A DNA stretch of 64,000 bases from Gymnorhina tibicen (Eukaryota > Chordata > Aves > Passeriformes > Artamidae): positions 682,001-746,000 of the forward strand of contig VXAZ01009369.1 in NCBI GenBank assembly GCA_013399875.1. The letters run 5' to 3'. Under the pieces are notes generated by a model. It did not search any database. It was given only the letters and a program-made list of their open reading frames with translations, and had not been told where the DNA came from. This document shows positions 24,612 to 36,948 of the stretch, in pieces. The translations under genes and the position numbers were made by a program. The stretch's first letter is position 1. The number at the start of each line of letters is the position of its first letter.

Positions 24612-26938
24612 CTGTCTCAATGACATTCCCCTGTAATATCTTATATAAATGTTAGTTTTTGCAAACACAGGGATTGCAAAACATCTGGTCAACTCTAAAT
24701 TTCTTTGTTTAGCAGTGATGGTAGTGGAACACATCATCTGAAGGGCAGTACCTCTTGTATACAGGTGTGAGGTATGAAGACTTGGCTTTCAATGTCCGTT
24801 TCTGTTTTTGTCTTCATTTGTTATCTCTTGGGAGATGTTATGAAGACTTCAAAAGGTCAAGCCCCACAGTACGCTGACTAAAATGTTTGGCGTAGAAAGT
24901 TTGATTTAAAGGAATGTAAAAGGGTAGATTCATAGGAGAAATAAATAGACAGGATTAAAAAATCTGTGTTCTGAGAAATGACCAGAGTTAACACAGGTCT
25001 GTGGTGTATGAAGGAACATCTGATTGTATTTCATTCCTTAGCAGTGAAATAAGAACAGTTCCGCATTTTGAAGGAAAGAATCTTCCATGTTATCAAACAG
25101 ACATAAGTCACAGAAATAATGAATATCCTTAGATTCAGACCGAAAGAGCATGAATCAAAGTGTAAAAAACAAGTTCGTTTTGTTTCTGGGGTTTTTTTGG
25201 CAAACATATGTAAAATTAAATGCTTACTTTGTGTATTCATATATTATGACTTTGCATGACAACTGCTGAAATCATTTGTTTAAGTGGTTAATGGTCATTA
25301 TTCTCATGCATCACTGAACAAAGTGTGCAGTGATCTATAATTATTTTTCATAAATATGAAGTCTATAACTGTTTAACAAACCTTTCAAGGTACTATTTCT
25401 GGTGCGTGTTTCCATAGAGAATAAAATTTTCCCAGTTGTAGTCTTAAAAACTCATCAGCTTCTCAGCACTGGGAGAACAGTGTCATTTTCTGACTTCTTC
25501 AAGCTCCTCCAAGTGAGTATGAAGCAGCATCCTTTGTGGGAAGCCTGGCAACAAATTAATCCCACTGGGTAGAATTGAGCAATGTTTTTGAATAGTCAGT
25601 TCATCAGAAATGTGATTTGGAGAACACTGAAATGATTTGTGACAAATCAAGCCATAATTTAAGAAAAAAAAAGAAAAGAAAAAAAAAGAGATGGGAGAGA
25701 GGAAAGAAGAGCTGGAAAAGTTGAAAAATAAACTACAAATTTTTATTCTGAGACTGATCAATAGGTTAGGAAAAAAAGAGTATAAAAGAAACATCACAAG
25801 CAAGAACTAACGACCCCTAAATGATTCCATTCAGCCTAATGCCATTTCTTGTTGTTGCTCAGGTAACAAACAGAAAATTCAGACATTCATATAGTCCTGC
25901 TCCCAAGGGCCTGAAGCAAGCAGAGTCTCGAGGTAGCCTGTTTCCTTGCACAGCCACTCTGTCCCTTGTGCTGGGTAAAAATAGTAGAGCTGTAGTAACA
26001 CCTTCAAGCATAACCTCGTTTAGCTTCACCTCATTTGCCCCAGGATTACACCTGTGACTTTTCTTTGCAAAGAACAAAGAGCAGTGCTCCCACTTCTCTC
26101 TTTTCCAAAAGCTGTTCCAGAGCTTGTCAAAACCTGTGTCTTCAGGGTCAGAGGGCTGATCTAATCAGTGCTACCACCTCTATGGATCTGGACCTATGGA
26201 AAGTCACACAGTGGATACTGTAATTCAGACCCTGGAAATATATTTCGTTAGATTAAAAAAAGGATGCTGCTCTATGCCATAAAACAACTGAAACAACTCG
26301 CTGTGCAAACTTGGCAAGTGAGTAGTTATTTTGGTAAATATGTTATTTTGAAGATTTTTCTACATAGCTAACTGTTGTCTGTTCAGCAGTCTGACACATG
26401 CTTGCATAACTGACTGTAGAAACTACTTTTAACATTTTGGTGGCTGCTCCCTTTGGTGTTTTGAAGCATGCAAATAGACTCATTCATCCAACCCTCTTCC
26501 TTGACAGATTTGGCAGAAACTAGTTCTCACTTCCCGCATCTTTTTATGGGCAGTATCTGCTTTATGCTAAAAATAAAGTCACATTTATAATATACTTTCA
26601 TTTTTATAAGGTGGCCTATTTGCAGCATGAATAATTCCCTGTTCTGCAGATCGGCAGCAATTTATGGTTTCACATCCACTTTCTCCACAACTGCTCATGT
26701 TGAATGTGATGGTATGGGATGTCCTGGGTTCAGACTCCTTGCTTACTGCAATTTGTCTATTTAATTTGTCAAACCATTGCATGTATTGTAGTTGGCAGTA
26801 CTCTGAATAATTTCCTAGCAGTTAAATTATCTTCTGACATTTTGCAAATCAACCAAAATTTATGCCCACCAGAAGGCTGATATAAAAAAATATCTTGCTG
26901 ATGACCACATCCTATTAAGGGTTCTTGCTTTCACTCCT

Positions 26939-26966
26939 GTACTGCAGGTTATGTACTGCAGGTTGT
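26939..26966 (+). repeat. 14-bp tandem duplication
   Basis: GTACTGCAGGTTAT is immediately followed by GTACTGCAGGTTGT, with one mismatch near the end. Confidence 0.85.
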
Positions 26967-27285
26967 TGTTTATTCTGCATCTGCCTGGAAGCTTATTTGT
27001 GAAAAACAGCCTATTCCATTTTTTATATAAAGTTCAGATTTACTTTAGAAAATAGTTGATTTCAGAACTAAACAGAGCTAATGAGAGCTAAAAATCCCCT
27101 AATAAATTACATTTTTACCAACATTTCAGATCCTGAATTTGAATGTGAGGTTGCTTGTGTATAGCGATATATTGCATACTAATTTCCTCCAGATACGCCC
27201 TTAGAGGGATAATAAATCTAGTTTTTCAATCCATCCAGAACTTTAAGTGCCTGCAATTTTTCATCTTGATGGCAGTGATATAATC

Positions 27286-27340
27286 TAAAGCCCAGTGAAG
27301 TCAACAGGAGTCTGTTCATCAAGCGTTTGGAATATGGGCC
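27286..27340. repeat. Relic of a palindromic ancient repeat
   Basis: AAAGCCCAGTGAAGTCAACA, then GGAGTCTGTTCATCAAG and GTTTGGAATATGGGCC, follows the order AAAGCCCA.TGAAGTCAATGG-GAGTCTTTCCATTGA-...-TTTGGATCAGGCCC. I remember this as a common old repeat of turtles, crocodilians and birds. The second arm is badly decayed. The family name is not certain. Confidence 0.4.
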
Positions 27341-30300
27341 AAGGATTCATCTTGCTATTTTTATTAAGGCAAGCTATTCATATGACAACTAGGCAAGTCC
27401 AACACAAGCATTTTGTTCAAGTTTCTTACTGAAACCCAATTGCTGTTATGACAGCATAATGATCAGCTTTTGTTTAAGGAGGACAATACAATATATACAG
27501 TGTGCCTTTGGAGTGAACTCAAGGTGGCATTTCTGTAGACATAAATTTCTCCACAAACTCTTGAGTTTTTTGTGAGTGTATGGAATGGATGTCAAGCAAT
27601 AGATGAGAAACAGCACCTCTAGCTGCCCATCTTGCAGTCTCACAGGCTTTTTCTGCTCTGAAAATTATTGGTCTTTATAAGGGATATTTTCATTGCATAT
27701 ACAGAAGATATGTTTAATGGACACGGAATATTTATTGAAAATTTTCTTTAGAAAAATCTTCCTAGCATGTTACTGAAGTACAGTGGTTCCCATAACCAGT
27801 TTTTTGGATGCTGTATAAAAGGGTTGGACTTAATATGGTTGTCATTTGACAGAAATTCTTTTTTAGTTGTCAGCTGCTCTGGGCAAAGAGTATATGGTAT
27901 TTCACAGACTTCCAAAGTGAAATTCTGAATGAATAGTGTCAAACTGAGGCAGGACAATCACCTAAAAACTATGGCAGAACTTCACAGAAAAAAATTTACT
28001 AACTCACCTAGTCCGTGTTCTTATCCTCTCTGTAGGGACTATTAGACATCATGCAATCTTATTTTAAGTGTCTAAAGCAACAGATTTAAACAGCTTCTGC
28101 AGCTCCACAATGTTCCTTCATTTATCAGTTTAATTTCATCCTGTTGTGTCTGGTTAATTCTTGCTGTAGCATCCGGTATCTTCTTGGTTCCCTGGCTACC
28201 TCTTTGTTCCAGCACATGCATTTGCCAGGTTTTGAACTGCAGCTGATATTTATTTAGCAAGGGAAGCAACTCTGAGATTGTGACCCTTTAGGCTATCCAC
28301 ACTCTTGTTCTCTTAACAGCTGGATTTTATCGCTTACTCCCATGTTCTTTCCCTCTCTCGCCCTTGCCCTTGTCCTTTCCCTGCCTTTCCAAATTGCTTG
28401 TGGCTTGTGTTATATTCAAGCAAGAGAAAGCAGTTCTCCATGATTTGATGCCTTCAAATCAGGACCTGCCTAAAATTGAGTGCTATCCAGTCTGATTATA
28501 TAGCCTGATTTTTAGATTTGATGCAGAAATCTGTGTGAAGTTTTGTTCCTTATGTTATGAGAGAAAAGGCAGAATAATCATGGTTCCTTGGACAAACAGC
28601 AATGCTTAGTACAAATATTAAAATTATGAACTGAGTACACTAACTTGAGTTCTAGAAAGGCCTTCAAGCACTTGATGCTGTTACTACTCATGCTCTCCTA
28701 AAACAAAGAACCCCATTGCTTTTCCAAGCTTCATACTGAGCTTTATTCCCTCCACAAGAGTCCAGACTCTGTCATGTAACCATTTTCGTTGTCCAAATTT
28801 ATTTGTCATAAGTGATCACGAGATAGAAGAGACATTAGCTAGGTTTGAAAATATTTTTCTTTGACTTTGTAAGCACTAGGACTTTCAGACTGAGTTTTCA
28901 ACAAAGGCTGATCATATCTCAGCTTGCCTGGCTTCCTAGCTGCCATCAGAATGTTTTTGTGCCAGTTGGCTTTGTGACTTGTTCTATCATAACTGAGCAC
29001 ATTTATTTTTCCACTGAGACATGTTGATGCTCTAAAGAGGACAACAGCAACCACCTCTGCTTCCCTGCCAGAAGACACAAGCCCAGCAGGTGCCCAGACC
29101 CTGAAACATGTAAGATGGTTAAAGAGTAATTCAGAAACTTTCTACATGTCAGGGAAGAGTAGTACTGGCTGAGTTAGCCATTTAAGTCAGATGTTTTCTA
29201 GAGGGGTCTTTTCATGTTTACTGACTTAAGTGACTTTTCTTTCCTAAAGAAAATGGGTTCCACATTCTTTTGTTACCTGAACACACTTAAATTCCTTTAA
29301 TCCCAAAGTATACTCTGATATGCAGAGCACTTTACATATAACAATTTGTCTATAATTACATATTACCCTGTGGTTTTACGAATTTGGATTTCTCTCTGGC
29401 ATCCTGCAGCACTTTTGGCTGCTGGTTTCCTTGACCTAACACTCACTGTTGCCCTTTTTATTATCGAGGACCATTGGGTTTCACTGACTTTCAGGATATT
29501 TTAGAGTAACTGTTAGCTTTGTTATCCTCAGCTCATCTATATTTTATTGTACTTTCTCTTTTTGCTAACTGTATGTTTTGTCAAAGCTTTTGTATTTCTT
29601 TAGCCTTTTGAAATTCTTTCTGCACATTACTTCTTGTTGCCTCCCCAGTTTACTGCCGCAGGAATTGTAGCATCATTGTAATCGTTGAGCACGATTTACA
29701 TTTTATGTCTATTCTCTTTTCCTCTTTTCTATTAATTTTGGAGGGAAAGAGTTAAATATTCATTTCTATTTTGCCTTTGGCAAAAGCTACATCTTTTCAG
29801 CACTGATTTTGCAGATTACATTTTGTATATGGCATATCCAATCATCCTCTTCATGAACTGAGCCTTTATCTTTGGAAAGATAGAAGAGAAGCAACCATTC
29901 CAGTCTACTAATTAAGTTAAGGGCAACTGTCTGTAATAGCTGGCTTATGTACCATGTTCTGCAACTTATTGTGCTCTGGGGATATTCTTTATTCAGTCAG
30001 TCAGATTAGGTGAATCAATAAGGACTCTATCTTTTAAAAGATATACTATATGAGAAAACATTTTGTGTTGTAGATTAAAAAGCATCATGATACAAATGGA
30101 GCAAAAGAGATTCTGTGGGACCTAATGTGATTGCACAGTTACCTAACTAATCATATGAAATAAAAATATGTCATGCACACTTTAGGTATTTTGCCAAGTT
30201 TTCAGCCTGATACAACATCTTTGAATCCAAGGAATGTGACATAGGATAGGGTGAGATTTTCTAGAATGCCCGGGCCTTTTCATGGTAGCAGCCAGTGTTT

Positions 30301-32904
30301 TTGTTTAGACCTTGTGACAACTTGTTCCTGGACCCAGTTTTCTGAGACATTCCATGTACCCTGTGCTGAGTAGCAGCTGAGTAGCAATGAGCTACCTACT
30401 CATTTCTAAGGTAAGGTGCAGAATTCTAGCACAGCATTGTCCCCCCCTTGTTCCTTCTTTACGGGTTTTTGCTCAAGCTTCTACCACTCCTGCTTACTCA
30501 GAAAAGCACTCTTGCTCTCCAACTGATTTGGAAAAAAGAAATACAGAGAGAAGAATGTGATTACAGTAAGTATAGCTCATCAGGATTGATAGGGTGAGAA
30601 CTGACCACCCAGGAAAAGGCCACTGCCTTTTCTTAGTTATACAATATCCTATGATAACTGGAAGTGGTTTCCCTATCTCAAGGGTCTGGAGTACCCTATC
30701 TTTTACAATTCTGTTTTTTCATTTGTTTTCCAATTTTCCTTTCCTCCACCTCTGAGCAAAAAATAAAAATAAGTTAGAGAGATCTTTGCTTTTCATGGGG
30801 GTTGGCACTGGAACATATTAGCATGCTTTTTACCCACTCCCAGCATTTCTTTCATTCTTTCCACAAGTTCAGCACTTTCTTCACTTTTCAGAATCATTCA
30901 AACTGAAGCTACTTGATGGTAGATGTTTTCATACTTAAGGGCTTAAAAATAGAAGCTGCTTTAATGAATCCAATATGCTCAAAGAGCAAACATTATATTT
31001 TCTGATACCCTTAAGGGAAGTTTACTAACTCTAGGTTAGGATACTACTTATAAACAACCACACCCTTTGCTTAGCACAGAGTAGTTCACTTCTTGGTCAA
31101 AAACTCTTCATGTAGTTGTGAAGGAATTTCTATTAACTTTCAAAGCCACTTTTGAAAGACTGTACTATTGCCAGTTTATGCCCATGTCCTACTCATGTAA
31201 AAAATTAGTCACATGAGTCACAACAACCACGTCACTGGTTATAAAGAACTGTCTGATAGGGTGCTGTGTCTGACATCTGTCTGAGCCTGAAAAAGCAAGG
31301 TGACCCAGAATGTTGAGAAAAGGAAACTTGAAAAGGAGTCCAATGGGACCTGTGTTTGCTGAATTAGGGGCTTTGGAAATAAGGTGCTGCTGGACATCAC
31401 CACACGCTTGGGAGTCAGAGCTCAGAAGAAGTGTAATTTAAACATTAAAGCTGATGTTAAACTAAATCCAGCTGTCTATGTGTTGAAGTCAATTTGAAAT
31501 TAAGGTCTACAGATTTTCAGCTCCAAAAGTTCCAAAAGGAAAGTTGATGTAGTAAAAATATTGAAACAAGATGGAAACTTCTTTAAGACCTACTGTTCAA
31601 AATGAAAAATGTTGCTTGATGCAGGATGTATAGAAATGATTACTGTATTTTCAGTTTAACAGCAAAGTGAGGTTGGATAATTCCTTTTCAGTGTTATCTG
31701 GGATGTTTTCAAAGCACCCATAGCAAACAGCATATCTGCCTAAAGTAAAAATTTATCCTTTCCAGCAGATTACATTGAAAATCAGTTACTTATTGCTCTC
31801 TTAATAAGATTTGTGTCCCTGGCCCCAACACCCTGCTCAGAGAAGTGTTGACAGCAGTAGTCTCTGGCACAAATGCTGAAAAAGTTAATAGCACAGAGTC
31901 TGCTTTATTCTGCAATTACCCTGGTGCAGAAGACCCAAGACAAGTCACTGTCATTTTCATATTTCATATCTATCCTCTAAAAGATAGCTTAAAACTAAGA
32001 AAACCAGTAAAAGGGCTTCTTTAGCAAATTAATTTAACAAACTTCTGTATAGATCTGGGTATGTGCAAATAGGATATGAGGTCAGCCAACACTTGGAGCC
32101 TACATGGAGACATTCCTGCATGTATAGGAGCCCCAAAGTGTCTTGTACACATATGCTACATTTAAAGGCTTATCCAGTGACTTAGCACTCAGCTAGATTA
32201 GAGCCTACTGGGAAGATAGTCAGTTGTCCATATCATAATCAAAATAAACAAACCCAGTAACTGGCATTGACTAGATAATTACAAAGCTAAGTTTCTGTAA
32301 TGTCCTATCTAATGTCCTTATAGCCATATCTTTCCTGTCATTTCTGCAATATATAAACTTGAGTAGGTAAGAGAAAGCCCTCACTTTTTATTTCAAAATT
32401 TGGAAAAAGAAAATGCCTGTTTATGCTAAATTGAGCCTATTACTGTGAAAAGCAAAAGATAATAATAACGTGAAAATTAAAACAACCATCTCATTTATAA
32501 CATAAGTATGCATTAAAACAAAACTGTCATAATAGTTAATCCTGAATATATTTATCCCAATTAAATTCTGATTATATCCTGTATTCAGTACGCATTACTT
32601 TTTGAATTTGAAAGAGTATTTATATCAAATCATAACATTAGAATCCTTCATTCAGATATAAGATCCTATTAATAATTTTATCAATCCAAACCTGGCCTAC
32701 TGGTTCTGATGGATCTAAGGAGGAAAACCAGTTTTTCTTACACTACTAGAAGTCCCTGAAATAAAAGATCAGATCATGGCTATGACCTTGGTCAAGCCAC
32801 GAAAAGCATTTGTGGAAACTAAGGACAGTTCATTTCTTACAAAACAACTCACAGATACTGAAGAAAGGTAAATCACTGTCCAGAGTAATTCTTATGGAGT
32901 ACAG

Positions 32905-33440
32905 ATGATGATCTTGCACAGAAGTTAAACTATTTCAGTGAAAGAACAGGTAACAGGAAGCTGGCAGCCTCAAAAGGCAGCACATGAACATGTACATCCT
33001 GTAGCAAAAAACACCCATCACTATAATTGATAGTTTTTGGAAGAAGATAGAAGTGCAGTGGATTTTATCATGTTGCCAGGGGTTGAAAGTACCAGCAGAA
33101 TATGAATAGATACCAAGGACAAAGAGGATGACTACAGAGCCATTAGCTCAGAGCAGTTCCTCATTGCAGTAATGGCCAAGGTAGCAGCAGAAGATGAATG
33201 AACTGTCAGCCTGAAAACAAATGGGGCACTTTTTAATTTTAAGTTGGACACAGGTGCTCAAGCCAAGGTGGTACCTGGAACAGTGATATCAGCTCTGCAA
33301 AAAAACCCCAAACCCCTCAGCAACTGAAAGGCAAACTAAAAGTGGTTAAACCTTGGGCTTCTGGCACTAAATGGGTACATGGTGAGGGTGCCTGAGTATC
33401 AAACACTAAGAATTATTGGAAAGCTACGTGGATCACCATA
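32905..33440 (+). pseudogene. Decayed Ty3/Gypsy-like gag-pol fragment (zinc knuckle + protease)
   Basis: Two retroelement-like segments occur in the expected order. At 32988-33014 one frame reads TCTSCSKKH, a Cys-x2-Cys-x3-His stretch like a damaged nucleocapsid zinc knuckle. About 230 bases later, in a frame shifted by one, there is an aspartic-protease core: FKLDTGAQAKVVPG at 33238-33279 with the active-site Asp-Thr-Gly intact. It is preceded by TVSLKTNGALFN and followed at 33361 by LALNGYMVRVP, like the flap-region phrase of Metaviridae proteases. Internal stops (at about 33199, 33325 and 33337) and the frameshift show it is dead. Reverse transcriptase, integrase and LTRs are not seen nearby. 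Gypsy elements are rare in birds. A fragment of an endogenous retrovirus is the main alternative. Confidence 0.55.
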
Positions 33441-33528
33441 GTACCTCAGAAAAAAATGCATATCTTATATTTAAGTGGATAACCTCCTGGGTTCTCAAAA
33501 CAGAGGGTGCAAATGTTAAGAGACAGTA

Positions 33529-33634
33529 AAAGACATCTCTGCCCATCTGCAGGAGGTGGTGGACTAGATGACCTTTAAAGGTTACTTCTCACCCATTCTG
33601 TGATTCTGTGATTCTATGATTCTATGATTCTATG
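33529..33634 (+). mobile_element. CR1 LINE 3' end with octamer tail, sense
   Basis: GACATCTCTGCCCATCTGCA then GGACTAGATGACCTTTAAAG is the last part of a CR1 3' untranslated region, ending in five near-perfect ATTCTRTG octamers (33595-33634). It begins about 90 bp after the last recognisable part of the Gypsy-like relic. Confidence 0.92.
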
Positions 33635-34574
33635 TCAAAAGACCAATGCAACTGCATTCTATCCATCTTCCAGAAGAGAGAAAACAGAGCTAGGTTCAAA
33701 AGTCTCATCACTCCATAACCTTGGTTCTGCCACCCCAAGTCAAATACTCAAAGATCCAAATGCACATTCTTCTTGGAGTGTCCAGAGGCCAAAGGAAAAA
33801 AAAAAAAAAAGGAAAGGGGGAAAAAAAGGATGACCACCTACAAGATAAGATATTGAGGGGAAAATGTATTAAACATTTTTTCTATAACTGGATTCTACAA
33901 CTGTTCTCGGAAAAAAAAAATTATGTGGAGAAGATGACTATAGCATGGTGAGTTCATCACCAAAATAAACCAGTATTAACAAAAATGGATAGACTGTATA
34001 AAATTTGCTGGATTATCAACACGGTGAGAGAACTGGGTTAATTTCTCTTCTACTTGTCTACATCAACATATAGGAAGGGACTGCTATCATCACACTGGGA
34101 AAATGGAGATGCAGCTGCTGCTGCCTATTGATTTATAAAACATGTGGTCAAACAGGAAAGACATTGGATTAGTTAAAAAACAGGTTTGTGCTGCATTTCT
34201 GAAGATCAGTGTTTTTGAAGACTCAACAACCAGAACTGTCCAAGACTGACCCTGATGCAGTGCATGGGGACAGGCTGCAGAGTGTAGGTCAAAAGAAGCA
34301 GGAGAGACTCCAGGGGTGCTGTCAGAGTGGTCTTTAGAAAAGACTCATACATCTTTACTAATTACATGAATTCAATAATCAGCAGTAAGAGTGAGTAGAT
34401 TCTGGGCAAATATCAATCTTTTGAAGAAGAATCCAATAGCAAAGATGTATGTATAAAAATCTTACACATACAGAGCTTCTATTTGTTTTTTATCTTAACA
34501 ATAAGATTTATAAATGAGATTTATAAATATACTTAAATACATATGTTTAAATATGATATTATAACAAGACTACA
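33635..34574. other. Noncoding interval with A-rich low complexity
   Basis: Contains an A-rich/G-rich block near 33797-33830 (about 15 A, then GGAAAGGGGG, then more A). No gene seen. Confidence 0.6.
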
Positions 34575-34695
34575 TGAGCATGGTGGTGATAACACCAAAG
34601 TTGTGTGTTTAATCCCTGTATGGGCTATTCACTTAGAACATGGACTCAATGATCCTCGTGGATCCCTTTCAGCTTGGAATATTCTGTGATTCTGA
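34575..34695 (+). mobile_element. TguSINE1-like SINE (tRNA-Ile head, CR1 tail), 5'-truncated
   Basis: GAGCATGGTGGTGATAACACC, then TGTGTGTTTAATCCCTGTAT and GGGCTA, follows tRNA-Ile from the D-arm to the 3' end, including the B-box region (GGTTCGATCCCCGTA in the tRNA). It passes into ATTCACTTAGAACATGGACT, then CAATGATCCTCGTGG, and ends GATTCTG, a CR1-type 3' end. This is the structure of the zebra finch SINE TguSINE1, which is moved by CR1 machinery. The A-box half is missing. Its presence supports a songbird source. Confidence 0.85.
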
Positions 34696-34746
34696 GTGTA
34701 ATAAATACATGTTTATGACTTATATATTGCTTAACATTATTGCTAA

Positions 34747-34797
34747 ACATATATCTACATCTATATCTATATCTATCTATATATCTATATATATATT
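34747..34797 (+). repeat. ATCT/AT-rich microsatellite
   Basis: An imperfect array of ATATCT and ATCT units running into (AT)n, about 50 bp. Confidence 0.9.
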
Positions 34798-36754
34798 TGG
34801 GATTCACCTGTAGATGTCTTGGAAGAGATTTATAAAGGAATAAAGAATTAAAGAAATGAAAATATTGAGTATGGAGAAGAAACAGGTTTTGGGAAAGAAA
34901 GGGGCATCAATAAGATGTGAAAACTCCATTAATATATTCTCTGAGAGCTTAAAGCCAGGCTCCCCAATTCTTTGAACTAGATCCCAAGTCAGCATTCTCA
35001 GATGTTTCCTGTTGTTGCAACAATAAGAAAAGAAAAGGGGACAAAAACATACCGTATCTAAAAATGCAAGTGGTTTAGGAAAACAGTAATTCTCCAAACC
35101 TGCCAACAACATATGCTAACAAATATGTTTATTAAGGCATTAATTGATCTCAGACATTGTTTAAGTTATGATAATGCCCACTTGCAAGTGCTTCATGCTT
35201 ACTTTATGCACTCTAGAATTATAATTACACTTCATGCTGTGTGGTTGGATCTAGAGGAAAAGGAGAATCAGGCCCTGTTTCTAGTATTTACATAAGTAAG
35301 GTTTCTGCCCTTCCGAAATTCTCCGCACTGCACATTGCATGTTGAGATCAGATGACTGAACCAGGAATCACATGAGCCCAGGTGATCATGATGGATATAT
35401 AAAGATGCCCATGGTTCCCTGTTTAGTCACTTAATGACACAGTGCTATACATTTCTTGATAGAGGCAGAAAAATAAATCATGTTGGCAGACAATTATTTC
35501 CCCACCTTTGTTCCTTGGCTACTGTGCCTATTTAAGGCAGTGCTAATATGTAGGATTATAATTCAAGTTTGCAGATTAATTCATTACCAACCATTTAATC
35601 TTTAGAATTAACTATATGATGATTACTTCACAAATGTTGCATAGTATAAATGGATAGACTTTTAAACATTATTTGGTTATTTATTTATTTTATTCACCAG
35701 ACGAATTGCTTCATAAAAACACAACCTGGATAAAAAGGTAGAAACATGGGCTACAGTTATGAAAGATAACAAATAGTTTCGGATATATAACTCCAATCGT
35801 GAAGATAACTAGATTTGCATAACTGACAGGCTTAAAGTCACACTCTGGAGCACATTAAGGGTCAATGTTCAGCATACAAATATGCATTATAATATATCTG
35901 GGTCAGTACCAAGTTATGGAAAAGGAGTCAGAAAAGTTATATTTAAGTATGGGTATTTTTTGTACCTATCAACAAAAGATGTGTGTCATCCTAAGAGTGA
36001 GATATTTGAATACATTTAAAATTTTTCTATACATATTTTAGGATTAATAATAAATAAATTATATGTAAATATATTAAAAGTACCAGCAATCACTGAGGAT
36101 ATCCAGGATTTTTTCTTTCTAAAATGGCAGTGACAAATAAAGCAGGCAGAGAAAAAAAAGAAACTGCAGAAATAAGCAGAAGCTTTACAGTAGAACAGAT
36201 TCAGTCAGTGATTGCAAGTATAACATTGTTTTCTTTACCGTAATATGCTTCGTTTCATGTTATTATAATAAAATGACTCTTCACCATTGCCGTAATTCAG
36301 AGTACATGTTCATTCCCAGAATCCTGTAAGCAAGTTTTTTCATTAGTCTTTTCAAAGCATATATGAGCATTTTTCAAAGTCAAGGAAAATAAAAACTATA
36401 AAATCTCTTCACATGAGATCAAAATGTAGGCAATATTTAACTAAGGGCATTGTTCCAAACATTTTTTCATTTTAGAGAAGGAAGACACCCCTTTCTGCCT
36501 CTAACTCTGTAGATAGCTTATTTGTTCGAAGATTTATGCATTAGTATTGAAATGTACTTGGTCCAGTCAGTGCTATAAATCATTCCCAGACAACTTTTAA
36601 GCACATTTTTAAATGCCCATGAAAAATAAGTTTTTCTATCAATAAGAGGACTCAGTTCTGCAGCCCTTGCTGAGAAGGGTCATTTCAGCAAGGTTGCAAT
36701 AAAGTGCTGCAGAATCCAGTTCAATAGACTAATTGACACAGTCTCAGTTCTCAC
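34798..36754. other. Noncoding interval
   Basis: AT-rich unique sequence. A 102-codon minus-strand frame (34804-35112) shows no recognisable domain and is treated as chance. Confidence 0.55.
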
Positions 36755-36948
36755 CAGCTCTGTAAAGTAGGAGTAAATAAAATTTCTTGCAGCAGATTTG
36801 TCTGGAGACAGAAAGATAAACTCCTTTGACCTTAATGAAGAGTAGCTTTGGGATCTGTGAAACTGTGTCTTCTTTGTCTTCTGCCGCTGCAAGGGACGGT
36901 GAGACTGGGGCAGCTGGGAGCCAGCACTTGACTGCCGTTCTTCCTCAT
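36755..36948 (-). other. Candidate minus-strand internal exon
   Basis: Reading the minus strand, a pyrimidine-rich acceptor (TGCCTTGTTTTGCCCCCAG) is followed by 194 bp without a stop in one frame, then a good donor (CTG|GTGAGA). The frame gives a basic, serine-rich peptide including LQRQKTKKTQFHRSQSYSSL, with RSQSYS resembling a basophilic kinase site, then KEFIFLSPDKSAARNFIYSY. Length, splice signals and composition fit a real internal exon. I do not recognise the protein, and no companion exon is evident in the window. A chance open frame with fortuitous splice sites is the main alternative. Confidence 0.28.

Larger units (their letters stand above)
24612..32904. other. Long noncoding interval
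   Basis: About 8 kb of AT-rich unique DNA. From about 29.1 to 32.9 kb there is no open frame of note on either strand. An A-rich stretch lies at about 25660-25690. No gene, RNA gene or clear mobile element was recognised, apart from the small entries listed separately. Confidence 0.55.

Noticed and set aside
33797..33830. A15 run as a processed-pseudogene poly-A tail
   Set aside because: No exon-like or transcript-like sequence is recognised upstream, and the run is embedded in mixed A/G low complexity.
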